From contig SSEB01000010.1 of NCBI GenBank assembly GCA_008012115.1, positions 173,407-237,406 on the forward strand: a stretch of 64,000 nucleotides of DNA. The letters run 5' to 3'. How positions within the stretch are numbered: the first letter of the stretch is position 1; the number at the start of each line of letters is the position of its first letter. Under the pieces are notes generated by a model. It made no database searches. It saw nothing but the letters and a program-made list of their open reading frames with translations, and was not told the origin of the DNA. The DNA is from Nevskiaceae bacterium (lineage in GTDB: Bacteria > Pseudomonadota > Gammaproteobacteria > Nevskiales > Nevskiaceae). Positions 29,504-39,371 of the stretch are shown one piece after another. Made by a program: the position numbers and the translations under genes.

Positions 29504-30743
29504 ATCTGAGCGCCTCCGCCGGCTGTACGCGGGAGGCGCGCCAGGCGGGATAGATCGTCGAGAGCAGGCCCAGCGCCAGCGACAGCCCGCTGATGCGGAT
29601 CACGTCCGGCCATTTCAGTTCGGACGGCAGGTCGCTGATGTAGTAGACGTCCGGCGAGAGGAACTGGTGACCGGTCAACGCCTCGAGGATCGGCACCAGT
29701 TTTTCGACATTGAGCGCCAGCAGCACGCCGCCAGCCACGCCCAGCAGGGTGCCGACGAAACCGATGATCGAGCCCTGCACCATGAAGATCGCCATGATGC
29801 TGCGTGGCGTCGCGCCCAGCGTGCGCAGGATGGCGATGTCGGCCTGCTTGTCCTGCACCACCATCACCAGCGTGCTGACGATATTGAAGGCGGCAACGCC
29901 GACGATCAGCGACAGGATGATGAACATCACGGTCTTCTCGGTGGCCACCGCACGGAAGAAATTGGCGTGGCTGCGCGTCCAGTCGGAGACGTAGTAGATG
30001 CCCGGCAGCGCCTGCGCCAGCTCGCGTGCCACGCGCGGCGCGGCGAACAGGTCGTGCAGCTTGAGCCGCACGCCGGTCACCTTGCCCGGCATGCGCAGCA
30101 GCGCGGCGGCATCGTTCATGTGCACCAGCACGAGGCCGCGATCGAACTCGTACATGCCGACCTGGAACACGCCGCAGACGGTGAAGCGGCGGAAGCGCGG
30201 AATCACGCCCGCCGGCGTGACGCTGGCCTGCGGGATCATCAGGTCCACCTTGTCGCCGATGCCCACGGCCAGCGCCTGCGCCAGCTCGCGGCCGAGGATG
30301 ATGCGATAGGCACCGGGCTTCAGGTCGTCCAGCGAGCCGGCGATCATGTGGCTGGCGATGTCGGAGACGTGCGACTCGTCCGCCGGCAGCACGCCGCGCA
30401 ACATGGTGCCGGACAGGTCGCCGCCGACCTTCACCATGCCTTCGCCTTCGATATACGGCGCTGCCGCCGCCACTTCCTTGTTCTGGCGCGCCAGGCCTGC
30501 GGCCTGCACCCAGTCGTCCATGCCGCTGGCCTGGCCGGAGATGGTGGCGTGCGCGGCCATGGCCAGGATGCGGCCGCGCAGTTCGCGCTCGAAGCCGTTC
30601 ATCACCGACAGCACCGTGATCAGCGCCGTCACGCCGATGGCGATGCCGATCATCGACGCCAGCGAGATGAAGGAGATGAAATGATTGCGCCGCTTGGCGC
30701 GCGTGTAGCGCAGGCCGGCAAAGAGTTCGTAGGGTTGTCGCAT
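29496..30743 (-). CDS. lolC: Lipoprotein-releasing ABC transporter permease LolC/LolE
   Basis: The 415-residue permease has one membrane helix after the N-terminal [18 protein letters not shown] motif, a large periplasmic MacB-like domain, and three C-terminal helices including [25 protein letters not shown]. This is the LolC/LolE/LolCE signature. Only one permease gene is present here, so a single-permease LolF-type complex or a second copy elsewhere is possible. ATG 30743 was chosen over an upstream TTG. Confidence 0.92.
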   Translation of the reverse strand: MRQPYELFAGLRYTRAKRRNHFISFISLASMIGIAIGVTALITVLSVMNGFERELRGRILAMAAHATISGQASGMDDWVQAAGLARQNKEVAAAAPYIEGEGMVKVGGDLSGTMLRGVLPADESHVSDIASHMIAGSLDDLKPGAYRIILGRELAQALAVGIGDKVDLMIPQASVTPAGVIPRFRRFTVCGVFQVGMYEFDRGLVLVHMNDAAALLRMPGKVTGVRLKLHDLFAAPRVARELAQALPGIYYVSDWTRSHANFFRAVATEKTVMFIILSLIVGVAAFNIVSTLVMVVQDKQADIAILRTLGATPRSIMAIFMVQGSIIGFVGTLLGVAGGVLLALNVEKLVPILEALTGHQFLSPDVYYISDLPSELKWPDVIRISGLSLALGLLSTIYPAWRASRVQPAEALRYE

Positions 30744-30875
30744 AAGGCGCAATTAGAGCATAGGCCGGCGCCGCGACGGCACCGTGGGTCTGCGCTCAGA
30801 ACCCGGCACCGGGGCAAAGTTCCTCCAGGGATCGCCGCGCTGGCTGCGACGCCGCTCCTCGCCTGCGCAGGACGT

Positions 30876-30985
30876 CACCCGCTCTTGCCAGAATCCCGGG
30901 ACAGACTGTTATTTTTTATTTAACGATTAATAAAACGATTGATATTTAATAACCGTTTCACATCGATGAAAACCGACAGCGGGTG
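30876..30985. repeat. E6: 110-bp dyad element with AT-rich core
   Basis: CACCCGCT is at 30876-30883 and AGCGGGTG at 30978-30985, extended to CGTCACCCGCT/AGCGGGTGACG (30873-30988). Core GTTATT is at 30908 and AATAAC ends at 30953; 7 G/C in 46. CG is present at both mirror positions (49-50 and 61-62). It lies between divergent lolC and pdhA, in a 349-bp gene-free interval whose other parts show no clear gene. Confidence 0.9.
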
Positions 30986-31092
30986 ACGGCTTTCCGACCG
31001 TTGCTTGAGTGAAAATCCCGGTATGTCGCCCCTGTTCGCTTGAGTAGACTCGATTGCAAGAAGCGCACAAGCGCTCAGCAGCGAGGTGCGAT

Positions 31093-32205
31093 GTGACGAG
31101 CGAGAATCCGGCCACCACCCAGGTCGCCGCGTTTGCGATTGGCTATACCCAGTACCTCGATGCCGAGGGCCATGTCCGTGCGCCGCTGCCGGCGTTTGCG
31201 CGCGATGCCGCCGCGCTGCGCGAGATGTACCGCACGATGACGATGGTGCGCGCCTTCGACCGCAAGGCGGTGGCGCTGCAGCGCACCGGCCAGCTCGGCA
31301 CCTACGCCGCCTGCCTCGGCCAAGAAGCGGTCGGCACCGCCATCGGCCTGACGCTGCGCCACGACGACGTCTACATCCCGGCCTACCGCGAATACGCCGC
31401 CAACATGCTGCGCGGCGTGCCCCTTCAGAACGTGCTGCTGTACTGGGGCGGCGACGAGCGCGGCATGCAGTTCCCCGAGGGCACGCCGTCGCACAACGAT
31501 TTTCCATTCTCGGTGCCGATCGCCACGCACATCCCGCACGCGGTCGGCGTCGCCTACGCCTTCAAGCTGCGCAAGCAGGACCGCGTGGTGCTCGCCTCCT
31601 GCGGCGACGGCGCCACCAGCAAGGGCGATTTCTACGAAGCGATCAGCTCGGCCAAGGTCTGGAATCTGCCGGTGGTGTTCCTCGTCTCCAACAACCAGTG
31701 GGCGATCTCGCTGCCGAGCAGCCGCCAGACCGGCGCGCAGACCTTTGCGCAGAAAGCCTTCGCCGGCGGCCTGCACGGCGAGCAGTGCGACGGCAACGAC
31801 GTGATCGCCACGCGCGAGGTGCTGGCACGCGCGATCGAGCGCGCGCGCAGCGGCGGCGGACCGAGCCTGATCGAGGCCGTCACCTATCGCCTGCACGACC
31901 ACACCACCGCCGACGATGCGCGGCGCTACCGCTCCGAGGACGAGGTCAAAGCGGCCTGGGAGCGCTGCCCGATCAAGCGGCTGAAGGCGCACCTGGTGGC
32001 GCAGCACGGCTGGAGCGAGGCCGACGAGGTGGCGCTCAACGACGAGGCCACCGCCAACGCCGAGAAAATCGCGCAGGCTTTCCTCGCCATGCCGCCAGAC
32101 CAGCCTTCGGCGATCTTCGATTCGCTGTACGCGAAACTGCCGCGGCAGTACGAGTGGCAGCGCGACGAGGTGGTCGCGGCAGGCCCGAAGGGAGGACATC
32201 ACTGA
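31093..32205 (+). CDS. pdhA: 2-oxo acid (pyruvate) dehydrogenase E1 alpha subunit
   Basis: This 370-residue TPP enzyme subunit decarboxylates a 2-oxo acid with its beta partner. The TPP motif runs from GDGATSKGDFYEAI to VFLVSNNQWAIS (about 165-200), and HDHTTADDARRYR is the phosphorylation-loop region. The heterotetrameric alpha/beta type is used for pyruvate or branched-chain substrates; which is uncertain, and pyruvate is suggested by similarity of motifs. GTG 31093 has GAGG six nt upstream. The stop overlaps pdhB by 1 nt. Confidence 0.9.
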   Translation: MTSENPATTQVAAFAIGYTQYLDAEGHVRAPLPAFARDAAALREMYRTMTMVRAFDRKAVALQRTGQLGTYAACLGQEAVGTAIGLTLRHDDVYIPAYREYAANMLRGVPLQNVLLYWGGDERGMQFPEGTPSHNDFPFSVPIATHIPHAVGVAYAFKLRKQDRVVLASCGDGATSKGDFYEAISSAKVWNLPVVFLVSNNQWAISLPSSRQTGAQTFAQKAFAGGLHGEQCDGNDVIATREVLARAIERARSGGGPSLIEAVTYRLHDHTTADDARRYRSEDEVKAAWERCPIKRLKAHLVAQHGWSEADEVALNDEATANAEKIAQAFLAMPPDQPSAIFDSLYAKLPRQYEWQRDEVVAAGPKGGHH

Positions 32206-33194
32206 TGGCCAACCTCGCACTGATTGAAGCGATCAACCTCGCGCTCGCCTCCGAGATGGCGCGCGACCCCGACGTCGTCGTGCTCGGCGAGGACATCGGC
32301 CGCAACGGCGGCGTGTTCCGCGCCACCGTCGGCCTGCTCGACAAGTTCGGCGCCGACCGCGTGATCGACACGCCGCTGGCCGAGACGCTGGTCGCGGCGA
32401 TGGCGATCGGCCTATCGACGCAGGGCATCAAGCCGGTCGCGGAAATCCAGTTCAGCGGCTTCCTCTACCCCTGCGTCGACCAGGTGGTGAACCACGCGAC
32501 GCGCTACCGCAACCGCACGCGCGGCCGCCTGTCCTGCCCGCTGGTGATCCGCGCGCCCAACGGCGGCGGCATCCACGCGCCGGAGCATCATTCGGAATCG
32601 CTGGAGACCACCTTCGCGCAGATGCCCGGCATCCGCGTGGTCTGCCCGTCCAACCCCGCGCGCGCCTATGGCCTGCTGCTGGCGGCGATCCGCGACCCGG
32701 ACCCGGTGGTGTTCCTGGAGCCGACGCGCTGCTATCGCCTGTTCAAGCAGCCGGTGGAGGACAATGGCGAGGCGCTGCCGCTGGACACCTGCTTCATCGA
32801 CCGCGAGGGCAGCGACATCACCCTGGTCAGCTGGGGCGCGATGATGCACGACACGCGCCTGGCCGCCGACAAGCTGGCCGAGGAAGGCATCAGCGCCGAG
32901 GTGATCGACGTCGCCACGCTCAAGCCGCTGGACATGGACACCATCCTCGCCAGCGTCGCCAAGACCGGCCGCTGCGTGATCGTGCAGGAAGCGCCGCGCG
33001 CCTATGGCCCGGCCAGCGAGATCGCCGCCAACCTCGCCGAGCACGGCCTGCTGAGCCTGTTCGCGCCAGTGCTGCGCGTCTCCGGCTACGACACCGTGAT
33101 GCCGCTGGCAAAGCAGGAACTCAACTACATTCCCGACGTGAGCCGCATCCTGCGCGAGGTGCGCAAGGTGTTCGAGATCGCGCCGAAAGCATAA
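32205..33194 (+). CDS. pdhB: 2-oxo acid (pyruvate) dehydrogenase E1 beta subunit
   Basis: The 329-residue transketolase-like subunit completes the E1 active site. Visible family motifs are VVVLGEDIGRNGGVFRATVG, DTPLAE, FSGFLYPCVDQ, HSESLE and a C-terminal EAPRAYGPASEIAA with SGYDTVMPLA. Start ATG 32205 follows a GGAGG ribosome site and overlaps the preceding stop (TGATG). It is the middle gene of a three-gene operon. Confidence 0.93.
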   Translation: MANLALIEAINLALASEMARDPDVVVLGEDIGRNGGVFRATVGLLDKFGADRVIDTPLAETLVAAMAIGLSTQGIKPVAEIQFSGFLYPCVDQVVNHATRYRNRTRGRLSCPLVIRAPNGGGIHAPEHHSESLETTFAQMPGIRVVCPSNPARAYGLLLAAIRDPDPVVFLEPTRCYRLFKQPVEDNGEALPLDTCFIDREGSDITLVSWGAMMHDTRLAADKLAEEGISAEVIDVATLKPLDMDTILASVAKTGRCVIVQEAPRAYGPASEIAANLAEHGLLSLFAPVLRVSGYDTVMPLAKQELNYIPDVSRILREVRKVFEIAPKA

Positions 33195-33218
33195 CGAGAC
33201 ATCCAAGGACACACGCGC

Positions 33219-34370
33219 ATGACCATTTTCAAGCTGCCGGATCTCGGCGAAGGCCTGCAGGAAGCCGACATCCGCGAGTGGCATGTCAAGGAAGGCGACA
33301 GCATCAAGGTCGATCAGCCGCTGGTGTCAGTGGAAACCGCCAAGGCCGTGGTCGATGTGCCCAGCCCGCAGAGCGGCAAGGTGCTGAAGCTGCACGCCAA
33401 GGCCGGCGACACGGTGGAAGTGGGCAAGCCGCTAGTGACCTTCGAAGGCGAGGAATCCGTCACCGCGCCCGCAGCAAAGCCTGCGGAGCCGGCCAAGCCC
33501 GAAGCGATCCGCGACACCGGCGTCGTGGTTGGCGCGATGAAGCAGGGCAACGAGGTGGTTGCGGAGAAAGCCACCACGGTCGGCACCGCCGCCGGACTCA
33601 AGGTCACACCAGCGGTGCGCGCCCTCGCCCATCGTCTCAACGTCGACCTGACCATCATCACGCCCACCGGGCCCGATGGCATGATCACGCAGGCCGACGT
33701 GCAGCGCGTCCACAAGATCCTCACCGAGGTCGGTCCGCTGGAGAAGCTCAAGGGCGCGCGCAAGGCGATGGCGCAGACCATGTCGCAGTCGCGCGACGAG
33801 GTCATGCACACCACCGTCTGCGACGATGCGGTGCTGCATGCCTGGGGCGAGGCCAAGCAGGACACCACGCTGCGCCTGATCCGCGCCCTGGCATCCGCGG
33901 TCAAGGTCGAGCCGGCCCTCAACGCCTGGTTCGATCACGTCGAGATCGGCCGCCGCGTGCTGCCGAAGATTCATCTCGGCGTCGCCGTCGATACCGCCGA
34001 AGGCCTGTTCGTCTGCGTGCTGCAAGACATCGCCGCGCGCAACGAGGACAGCCTGCGCAAAGGCCTGCAGAAGATGAAGGAGGACGTGCGCAACCGCACC
34101 GTGCCGATGGAGGAGCTGCGCGGCTACACCATCACCCTGTCCAACTTCGGCAAGTTTGGCGGCAAGTACGCCACGCCGGTGATCGTGCCGCCGACGGTCG
34201 CCATCGTCGCCGCTGGCGCCACCCGCGACGCGGTGGTGCCGGTGGACGGCAAGATCGTGATCAGCAAGGTGCTGCCGCTGTCGATCACCTTCGATCATCG
34301 CGCCGTCACCGGCGGCGAGGCCACCCGCTTCCTGGCAGCGATGATTGCGGATTTGCAGAAGCCCGCCTGA
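33219..34370 (+). CDS. pdhC: 2-oxo acid dehydrogenase E2 (dihydrolipoamide acyltransferase)
   Basis: The 383-residue E2 has one lipoyl domain with lipoyl Lys in ETAKAVVDVP (residue 42), an E3-binding region (TPAVRALAHRLNVDL, about 125-140) and the catalytic domain ending FDHRAVTGGEATRF with the catalytic His. One lipoyl domain makes it smaller than many PDH E2 proteins. No E3 (lpd) follows; the lipoamide dehydrogenase must come from elsewhere. Confidence 0.92.
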   Translation: MTIFKLPDLGEGLQEADIREWHVKEGDSIKVDQPLVSVETAKAVVDVPSPQSGKVLKLHAKAGDTVEVGKPLVTFEGEESVTAPAAKPAEPAKPEAIRDTGVVVGAMKQGNEVVAEKATTVGTAAGLKVTPAVRALAHRLNVDLTIITPTGPDGMITQADVQRVHKILTEVGPLEKLKGARKAMAQTMSQSRDEVMHTTVCDDAVLHAWGEAKQDTTLRLIRALASAVKVEPALNAWFDHVEIGRRVLPKIHLGVAVDTAEGLFVCVLQDIAARNEDSLRKGLQKMKEDVRNRTVPMEELRGYTITLSNFGKFGGKYATPVIVPPTVAIVAAGATRDAVVPVDGKIVISKVLPLSITFDHRAVTGGEATRFLAAMIADLQKPA

Positions 34371-34508
34371 CCCCGGTACGACTCCGCCCCGTCAGCACGC
34401 GATCCTGGGCGGAATTTGAGCAACCTCGAGATGCCGTAACCCGCCGGCGATGGGCTGCTGCGGCCTGGCGACGGCGCGTAGATTCGAAAGCGACACGTTC
34501 GCGCGCTT

Positions 34509-34543
34509 CAACATTTTGCGGCGCCGCAAAAGCTAGAATGTTG
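34509..34543 (+). promoter_or_regulatory. Palindromic operator-like site at the chrA promoter
   Basis: An 18-bp perfect palindrome (TTTTGCGGC mirrored, 34514-34531) sits inside a wider CAACATT/AATGTTG pair (34509-34515, 34537-34543). A possible -10 TAGAAT is at 34534-34539. It is 32 nt upstream of chrA and suggests a dimeric repressor, though an RNA hairpin is also possible. Confidence 0.45.
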
Positions 34544-34574
34544 CCGCCCATGACTCGAGTTTAAAAATTCCAAC

Positions 34575-35915
34575 ATGCCGGACTCGCCGCAGTCAGTCAC
34601 TTTCCGCGAAGCTTTCCTGGTTTGGCTGAAGATCGGCTTCCTGAATTTCGGCGGACCCGCGGGGCAAATCGCCCTGATGCATCGCATCCTCGTGGACGAA
34701 AAGCGCTGGATCTCCGAAACGCGATTCCTGCATGCGCTCAACTATTGCATGCTGCTCCCGGGACCCGAGGCCCAGCAGCTCGCGACCTACGTCGGCTGGC
34801 TATTGCACAGGACGGCAGGCGGTCTTGCCGCCGGACTGCTGTTCATCTTGCCGGGCTTCATCCTGATGACGCTGATCGCCACTGTCTACGTGCTGTATGG
34901 CGACCTGAGCTGGATGCAGGGCCTGCTGTTTGGCATGCAGGCGGCGACGCTCGCCATCGTGCTGGAGGCGGTGATGCGCGTGGGCAAGAAGGCGCTCAAG
35001 CATCCGGCGCTATACCTGTTGGCGGGCGCCTCGTTCATCGCCATTTTCGCCTTCGGCGTGCCGTTTCCGGCCATCATCCTGACCGCCGGGCTGATCGGCA
35101 TGCTCGGCAAAAATTTCGCGCCGGGCATTTTCCTCCCGAACCAGACCGAAACCCGGGACAGCGCGGACCAGCACCTTGCCGACCACACGCGCCCTCCGGC
35201 GAGCTGGACCTTGCGGGTCCTGTTCACGGGTGCGGCCTTGTGGGGCCTGCCCGTCCTGCTGCTGTTCCTGACCCTGGGCGCGCGGCATGTCTTCACCCAG
35301 GAGGCCGTCTTCTTCAGCAAGATGGCGGTCGTCACCTTCGGCGGGGCCTACGCCGTGCTGGCCTACATGGCGCAGCAGGCGGTGGAGCGCTACGGCTGGC
35401 TGCTGCCGGGCGAAATGGTGCAGGGCCTTGCGCTGGCGGAAACAACGCCCGGCCCGCTGATCCTGGTGCTGACCTATGTCGGATTCCTGGGGGCGCATCG
35501 CGATCCGGGGTCCCTCGATCCCCTGCTCGCCGGCATGCTGGGTGGATTGATCTCGACCTGGGTCACCTTTGTGCCGTGCTTCCTGTGGATTTTCCTGGGC
35601 GCACCCTACATCGAGAGACTGCGTGGGAATCCCTGGCTGACCGCGGCATTGAGCGCCATTACCGCCGTCGTCGTCGGCGTGATTCTCAACCTGTCGATCT
35701 GGTTCGGACTGCACGTCCTTTTCGCCAACGTCTCCACCCTGACCGGCGGCGGACTGAGAATGCCGGTTCCCGTGCCGTCTTCGATCAACCTCATGGCGCT
35801 GCTGCTGTCCGCAGGCGCCATGCTGGCGCTGTTCAGATTTCGGATAAGCCTGTTGCCAACCTTGGCCGCCGCCGCGGCGATCGGCCTGGCGATGAAACTG
35901 CTCGGGCTGGTTTGA
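34575..35915 (+). CDS. chrA: Chromate transporter family protein ChrA
   Basis: The 446-residue CHR-family protein has two homologous halves, each starting with an amphipathic/FGGP-type motif (FLNFGGPAGQIALMH; VVTFGGAYAVLAYM). The first half has LLPGPEAQQLATYVGW and the second AETTPGPLILVLTYVGF. About ten to twelve membrane segments are visible. ChrA proteins export chromate; many homologues have other or unknown anion roles. No chrB regulator lies nearby. A long gap (203 bp) holds the palindrome described separately. Confidence 0.92.
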   Translation: MPDSPQSVTFREAFLVWLKIGFLNFGGPAGQIALMHRILVDEKRWISETRFLHALNYCMLLPGPEAQQLATYVGWLLHRTAGGLAAGLLFILPGFILMTLIATVYVLYGDLSWMQGLLFGMQAATLAIVLEAVMRVGKKALKHPALYLLAGASFIAIFAFGVPFPAIILTAGLIGMLGKNFAPGIFLPNQTETRDSADQHLADHTRPPASWTLRVLFTGAALWGLPVLLLFLTLGARHVFTQEAVFFSKMAVVTFGGAYAVLAYMAQQAVERYGWLLPGEMVQGLALAETTPGPLILVLTYVGFLGAHRDPGSLDPLLAGMLGGLISTWVTFVPCFLWIFLGAPYIERLRGNPWLTAALSAITAVVVGVILNLSIWFGLHVLFANVSTLTGGGLRMPVPVPSSINLMALLLSAGAMLALFRFRISLLPTLAAAAAIGLAMKLLGLV

Positions 35916-36039
35916 CTGGGCCCGCGCACTTCGCTGCGCAGTATTGGACCGATCCGCTCAACGAGGTGCGTTGGGCCCACAGGCCGGCCTCAGCGGTGCG
36001 CACGCGCCACAAGCCGGTGACCGCTGAAACACGCCTCCG

Positions 36040-37731
36040 CTAAGGCACCGCCGGGTTCGGGAAATTCTGATCGGAGCGCAGGGTCTGCGCGGTCTGCGTG
36101 TTGAGGTTGAGAATCATCTGGATCAGCGCCGCGATCTGGCGCTGCTGCAGCTCGTAGTCGGTGAAGGTGCTCGACACGTCCGGCATCGGGCCGTTCAGCA
36201 GATAGACCGGGCCGGTGATGATCTGGATCTTCGGCAGGCCGGCGGCGCTGGCCCAGGCCGGGCCCTCGCCGAACGGCAGCGGGATGGTGACGAGGCTGCG
36301 GTCGAATTTCCTGGCGAAGGCGATGTTCTCGTCCTGCTGCACCGAGCCGAGGCCGGCGTAGAGCACCAGCGGCTCCGGCAGGCCATCCAGCGCCATCGTG
36401 CCGGGCGACAGTTCCAGCCATTCGCGTGCGCCGAGGTGTTCGATCTCGATGGCGGTCAGCACCTTGGCGGTGAGATCGGCCTGGTGCTTGGCGATGTAGG
36501 CATTGATGCCGGGACTGCCGACCATATGGCCGCCGGTGAACACGATCTTGAGGCCGCGCCGGCGCTGCGATGCCGGCGCACGTGCGAAGTAATCCACGAT
36601 GGACAGGATCGCCGCCGGACCGTTGTCCTCGATGGAGTTGGGTCCGTCGCTATGCGAGCTGACCAGCATCTGCGTCGGGCAGGCACCGGGGATCAGCGCC
36701 GAGACGTTGTACGAGGTCGCCTGGCTTTGCGTGGCATCGAGCGTCAGCTTGAGCGTGACCGGCGTGGCGCCGGCATCGACGATCTGCTGCTTGAGCGCGG
36801 CGCCGGTGTAGCGGTCCAGGTAGATGCCGGGCACGCTGGCAATGGCGAGGCCGCCGAAGGGCACGTAGGCGTTGTCGGCCGCGCTCGGCGGGTAATCGAC
36901 CACGGCGATGACGCCGGCGGCGCCGGCGCTGGCCAGCGCCTTGTCGATGGCGCCGATCAGCAGCAGCTGGTTGACGAAGGGCCGGTCGTAAGGCGTCTGC
37001 GGCCCCATGGTGCCGCTGGCGTCGTTGATGTAGACCGACAGCGCCTCGAAGGCGCCGATCGGCAGCGCCAGCTTGGGCGCGTCGTACATGACGATCTTGC
37101 CGGCGACGTTGGCCGAGGCGATGGCCTGCGCCAGCGACACGCCGCCGCCGACCGCGTTCTGCAAGGCCGCCTGCACCGCCAGCAGTGCGTTGTCCGGGCT
37201 TTGCTGGTTCAGCGCGGTGTAGACCGCGCCGACCAGGTTCACGTCCGACAGCGCCGAGAAATACGTGACCGGCGCGGTCAGGCCCTGCGGCCCGGTGCTG
37301 CCGGAAGAAGGAATGAAGTACGCCACCTTGACCGGGCCCGGTGCGGGGCCCTGCACCACCTCCAGCGTCGTGGTCTTGGGCGACCAGGCGGTGAAGGTAT
37401 AAGGCTCCTCGCTGACCTCGGTCGCGCCGAGCGCGCGCAGTTGCGCGGAGAGGTCATGGATGTAAGCGATCTCGGCGTCGTTGCCGCTGACGCGGAATCC
37501 GCCGCCGAACTGGTCGGCCGCCACCTGTCGCGCCCGCACCTGCTCCACCGTGGGCAGCAGCGCCGGCACCACGGTGTTGTCGGTCGCCACATCGGTATCG
37601 CAATGGCCCAGCGCGCCGGTCACGGCACCGGCAGGTACGGAGCTGCGGCCGCAGGCCACAAGCACCATGACCACGGCGACCAGGGTCAGCCCTTTCGCGG
37701 CATGCCGCAATTCCTGTCTCACGCCACGCAT
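36040..37731 (-). CDS. Lipoprotein M28-family peptidase with PA domain
   Basis: The 563-residue protein has a lipoprotein signal (VVMVLVACG). A protease-associated domain (about 170-340) sits within an M28 aminopeptidase fold whose metal-binding motifs SHSDGPNSIEDNGPAA and EIEHLG are visible. In HSDGP the usual HxD-like ligand spacing is retained (HSD). It probably cleaves peptides at the cell surface or periplasm; the substrate is unknown. ATG 37731 has a GGAGG site 5 nt upstream. The next hydrolase gene ends 54 bp upstream on the same strand. Confidence 0.78.
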   Translation of the reverse strand: MRGVRQELRHAAKGLTLVAVVMVLVACGRSSVPAGAVTGALGHCDTDVATDNTVVPALLPTVEQVRARQVAADQFGGGFRVSGNDAEIAYIHDLSAQLRALGATEVSEEPYTFTAWSPKTTTLEVVQGPAPGPVKVAYFIPSSGSTGPQGLTAPVTYFSALSDVNLVGAVYTALNQQSPDNALLAVQAALQNAVGGGVSLAQAIASANVAGKIVMYDAPKLALPIGAFEALSVYINDASGTMGPQTPYDRPFVNQLLLIGAIDKALASAGAAGVIAVVDYPPSAADNAYVPFGGLAIASVPGIYLDRYTGAALKQQIVDAGATPVTLKLTLDATQSQATSYNVSALIPGACPTQMLVSSHSDGPNSIEDNGPAAILSIVDYFARAPASQRRRGLKIVFTGGHMVGSPGINAYIAKHQADLTAKVLTAIEIEHLGAREWLELSPGTMALDGLPEPLVLYAGLGSVQQDENIAFARKFDRSLVTIPLPFGEGPAWASAAGLPKIQIITGPVYLLNGPMPDVSSTFTDYELQQRQIAALIQMILNLNTQTAQTLRSDQNFPNPAVP

Positions 37732-37785
37732 CCTCTCCTCCCGCTGGTTTTCTCGTCGTTGTGCCGGCCGCATGGTAGCGCCTCG

Positions 37786-39240
37786 CTAGGGCGGTACGGC
37801 AGCGGATTGCGCCGCGGCCATCGTTGCCCGCGCGTCGTCATCGTTGATGTAGCCGTCGCTCAGGTTCTGTTCCGTCACCTGCACGACGCGCGACACGTAG
37901 TCGTCGTGGGTCGGATACAGGCGGCGCAGCGTCGCCGCGTCGAAGGGCTGGTACTGCCCCTCGAGATTGCAGCCAGTGCCGCCGGAATTGTCGCGGCGGT
38001 TGACCGCGGTGGCGACCGCGTGCTGCGACAGGCGGATGCCGCCGAGCACGTTGCCGTAGCCGTCGCGCACCAGCTGCCCGGTGGCATCGTACTGGAACGG
38101 CGTGCCATGCGGCGGCGGTGTGCCGTTCTGCAGCCAGGCGAGCAGCCGGTCCATCGCGGCATTGAGCACCTGGTGGAACGGGATGCGGCTGCGCGGCGTG
38201 TACTGGCACAGCGCGTCGCTGGCGGTGAGGTCCACGCCGAGATCGCGCAGCACCAGCGGCCGCAGGGACTGCACACCTTGTTCGTCGAGATGCGTCGCAC
38301 CGGCGGTCTCCCACAGGCGGAACAGGTCCGAGTCCGGCGCCGGCGCGAACGAAGGATCGGTCTCGGTGTTGACCAGGAACAGCGGCTTGCCGACCGCCGC
38401 GGTCAGGGTCGGGACATCGATATTGACCTGCTGGTCGTAGCCCAGGGCCGCCATCAGCGAGGAGAGGCTCAGCAGGAACGGCAGGAAGCCGTCGGCGACG
38501 TTGTCCTTGCGCTGGAACAGGTCGTAGTACAGCGTGATCGTGCCGGCCGACTGCGAAGCGCCGGCGGCGACCAGCCAGCGCACCGGCAGTCCGCCGAGCG
38601 GGTCCACCGCGCCGGGCTGCCGCAGCAGGCGCAGCGCCTGGCCGTAGATGTCGTAGGCCGCGGGATCGAACACGAAGCTGCCGTCCATGGCGCTGCCCTG
38701 GGGAATGCTCAGCTGCGCGTAGCGCTTCGGGCTCCAGGCCTGCAGGCCGTTCGGTGTGTCGTAGATGCCGCTGCGCTGCGCCGAGATGCCGACGTAGACG
38801 TAGCCGGCCTTCATGATGTGCTCGTGCGAGAGCTGCCAGAGCGCGTCGAGATCGTAGCCGAGGGTGACGTTCAGCCACTCGGCCAGCACCGTGCCGTTGT
38901 AGGCGGCGGCCGTGCGCGGCCGCCGCACGATCAGGCGCGTGGTGTAGGCGCCGCCGGTGGCGTTGCCGCAGACGAAATACTCCTCCTCGACGTAGCCGTG
39001 CGCGGCGAGGTCGAGATTGCTCGCCAGCCAGGGGTAGTCGCGCGAGCGGTCGCCGGGGACGGCGCTCGGAATCGGGCCCACCATGACCGGACCCTGTCCA
39101 TTGGACACACACAGCGGGATCTTGATCGCCGGGCCGGGGCCCGGCAGGCCGTCAGGCGCCGTCGAGCGTCCACAGGCACTCACGCCAGCCAGCACGCCAC
39201 ACAACGCGAGAGCCCGCAGGCTCCGCCATCGCATCCGCAT
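37786..39240 (-). CDS. Secreted alpha/beta hydrolase-domain lipoprotein
   Basis: The 484-residue protein has a lipobox (LAGVSACG) and a family-wide alpha/beta-hydrolase domain. Visible segments are EYFVCGNATGGAYTTRLIVRRP, in part, GTVLAEWLNVTLG, AGASQSAGTI (likely nucleophile Ser in GASQSA) and NTETDPSF. It resembles the large uncharacterised PF20091-type hydrolases of soil proteobacteria. ATG 39240 follows AGGAGAGG. It precedes the M28 peptidase with a 54-bp gap, so the two may be cotranscribed. Substrate unknown. Confidence 0.72.
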   Translation of the reverse strand: MRMRWRSLRALALCGVLAGVSACGRSTAPDGLPGPGPAIKIPLCVSNGQGPVMVGPIPSAVPGDRSRDYPWLASNLDLAAHGYVEEEYFVCGNATGGAYTTRLIVRRPRTAAAYNGTVLAEWLNVTLGYDLDALWQLSHEHIMKAGYVYVGISAQRSGIYDTPNGLQAWSPKRYAQLSIPQGSAMDGSFVFDPAAYDIYGQALRLLRQPGAVDPLGGLPVRWLVAAGASQSAGTITLYYDLFQRKDNVADGFLPFLLSLSSLMAALGYDQQVNIDVPTLTAAVGKPLFLVNTETDPSFAPAPDSDLFRLWETAGATHLDEQGVQSLRPLVLRDLGVDLTASDALCQYTPRSRIPFHQVLNAAMDRLLAWLQNGTPPPHGTPFQYDATGQLVRDGYGNVLGGIRLSQHAVATAVNRRDNSGGTGCNLEGQYQPFDAATLRRLYPTHDDYVSRVVQVTEQNLSDGYINDDDARATMAAAQSAAVPP

Positions 39241-39371
39241 GATCCTCTCCTCGCACACGTCCGTAGCGACCGACCTGCTTGGACCGGTCATCTTTTTTGA
39301 TAGTGGTAGTGTCGGCGACAGGGACGCCCGGAACAACCGCCCGTCGGGTGTATTTCACCCCCAACCGGGGG

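Noticed and set aside
36436-39300. 954-codon open frame opposite the M28 peptidase and hydrolase genes
   Set aside because: It is antisense to two well-supported genes with signal peptides and motifs, and its product is Arg/His/Asp-rich without any family resemblance, as expected of the complement of GC-rich codons.
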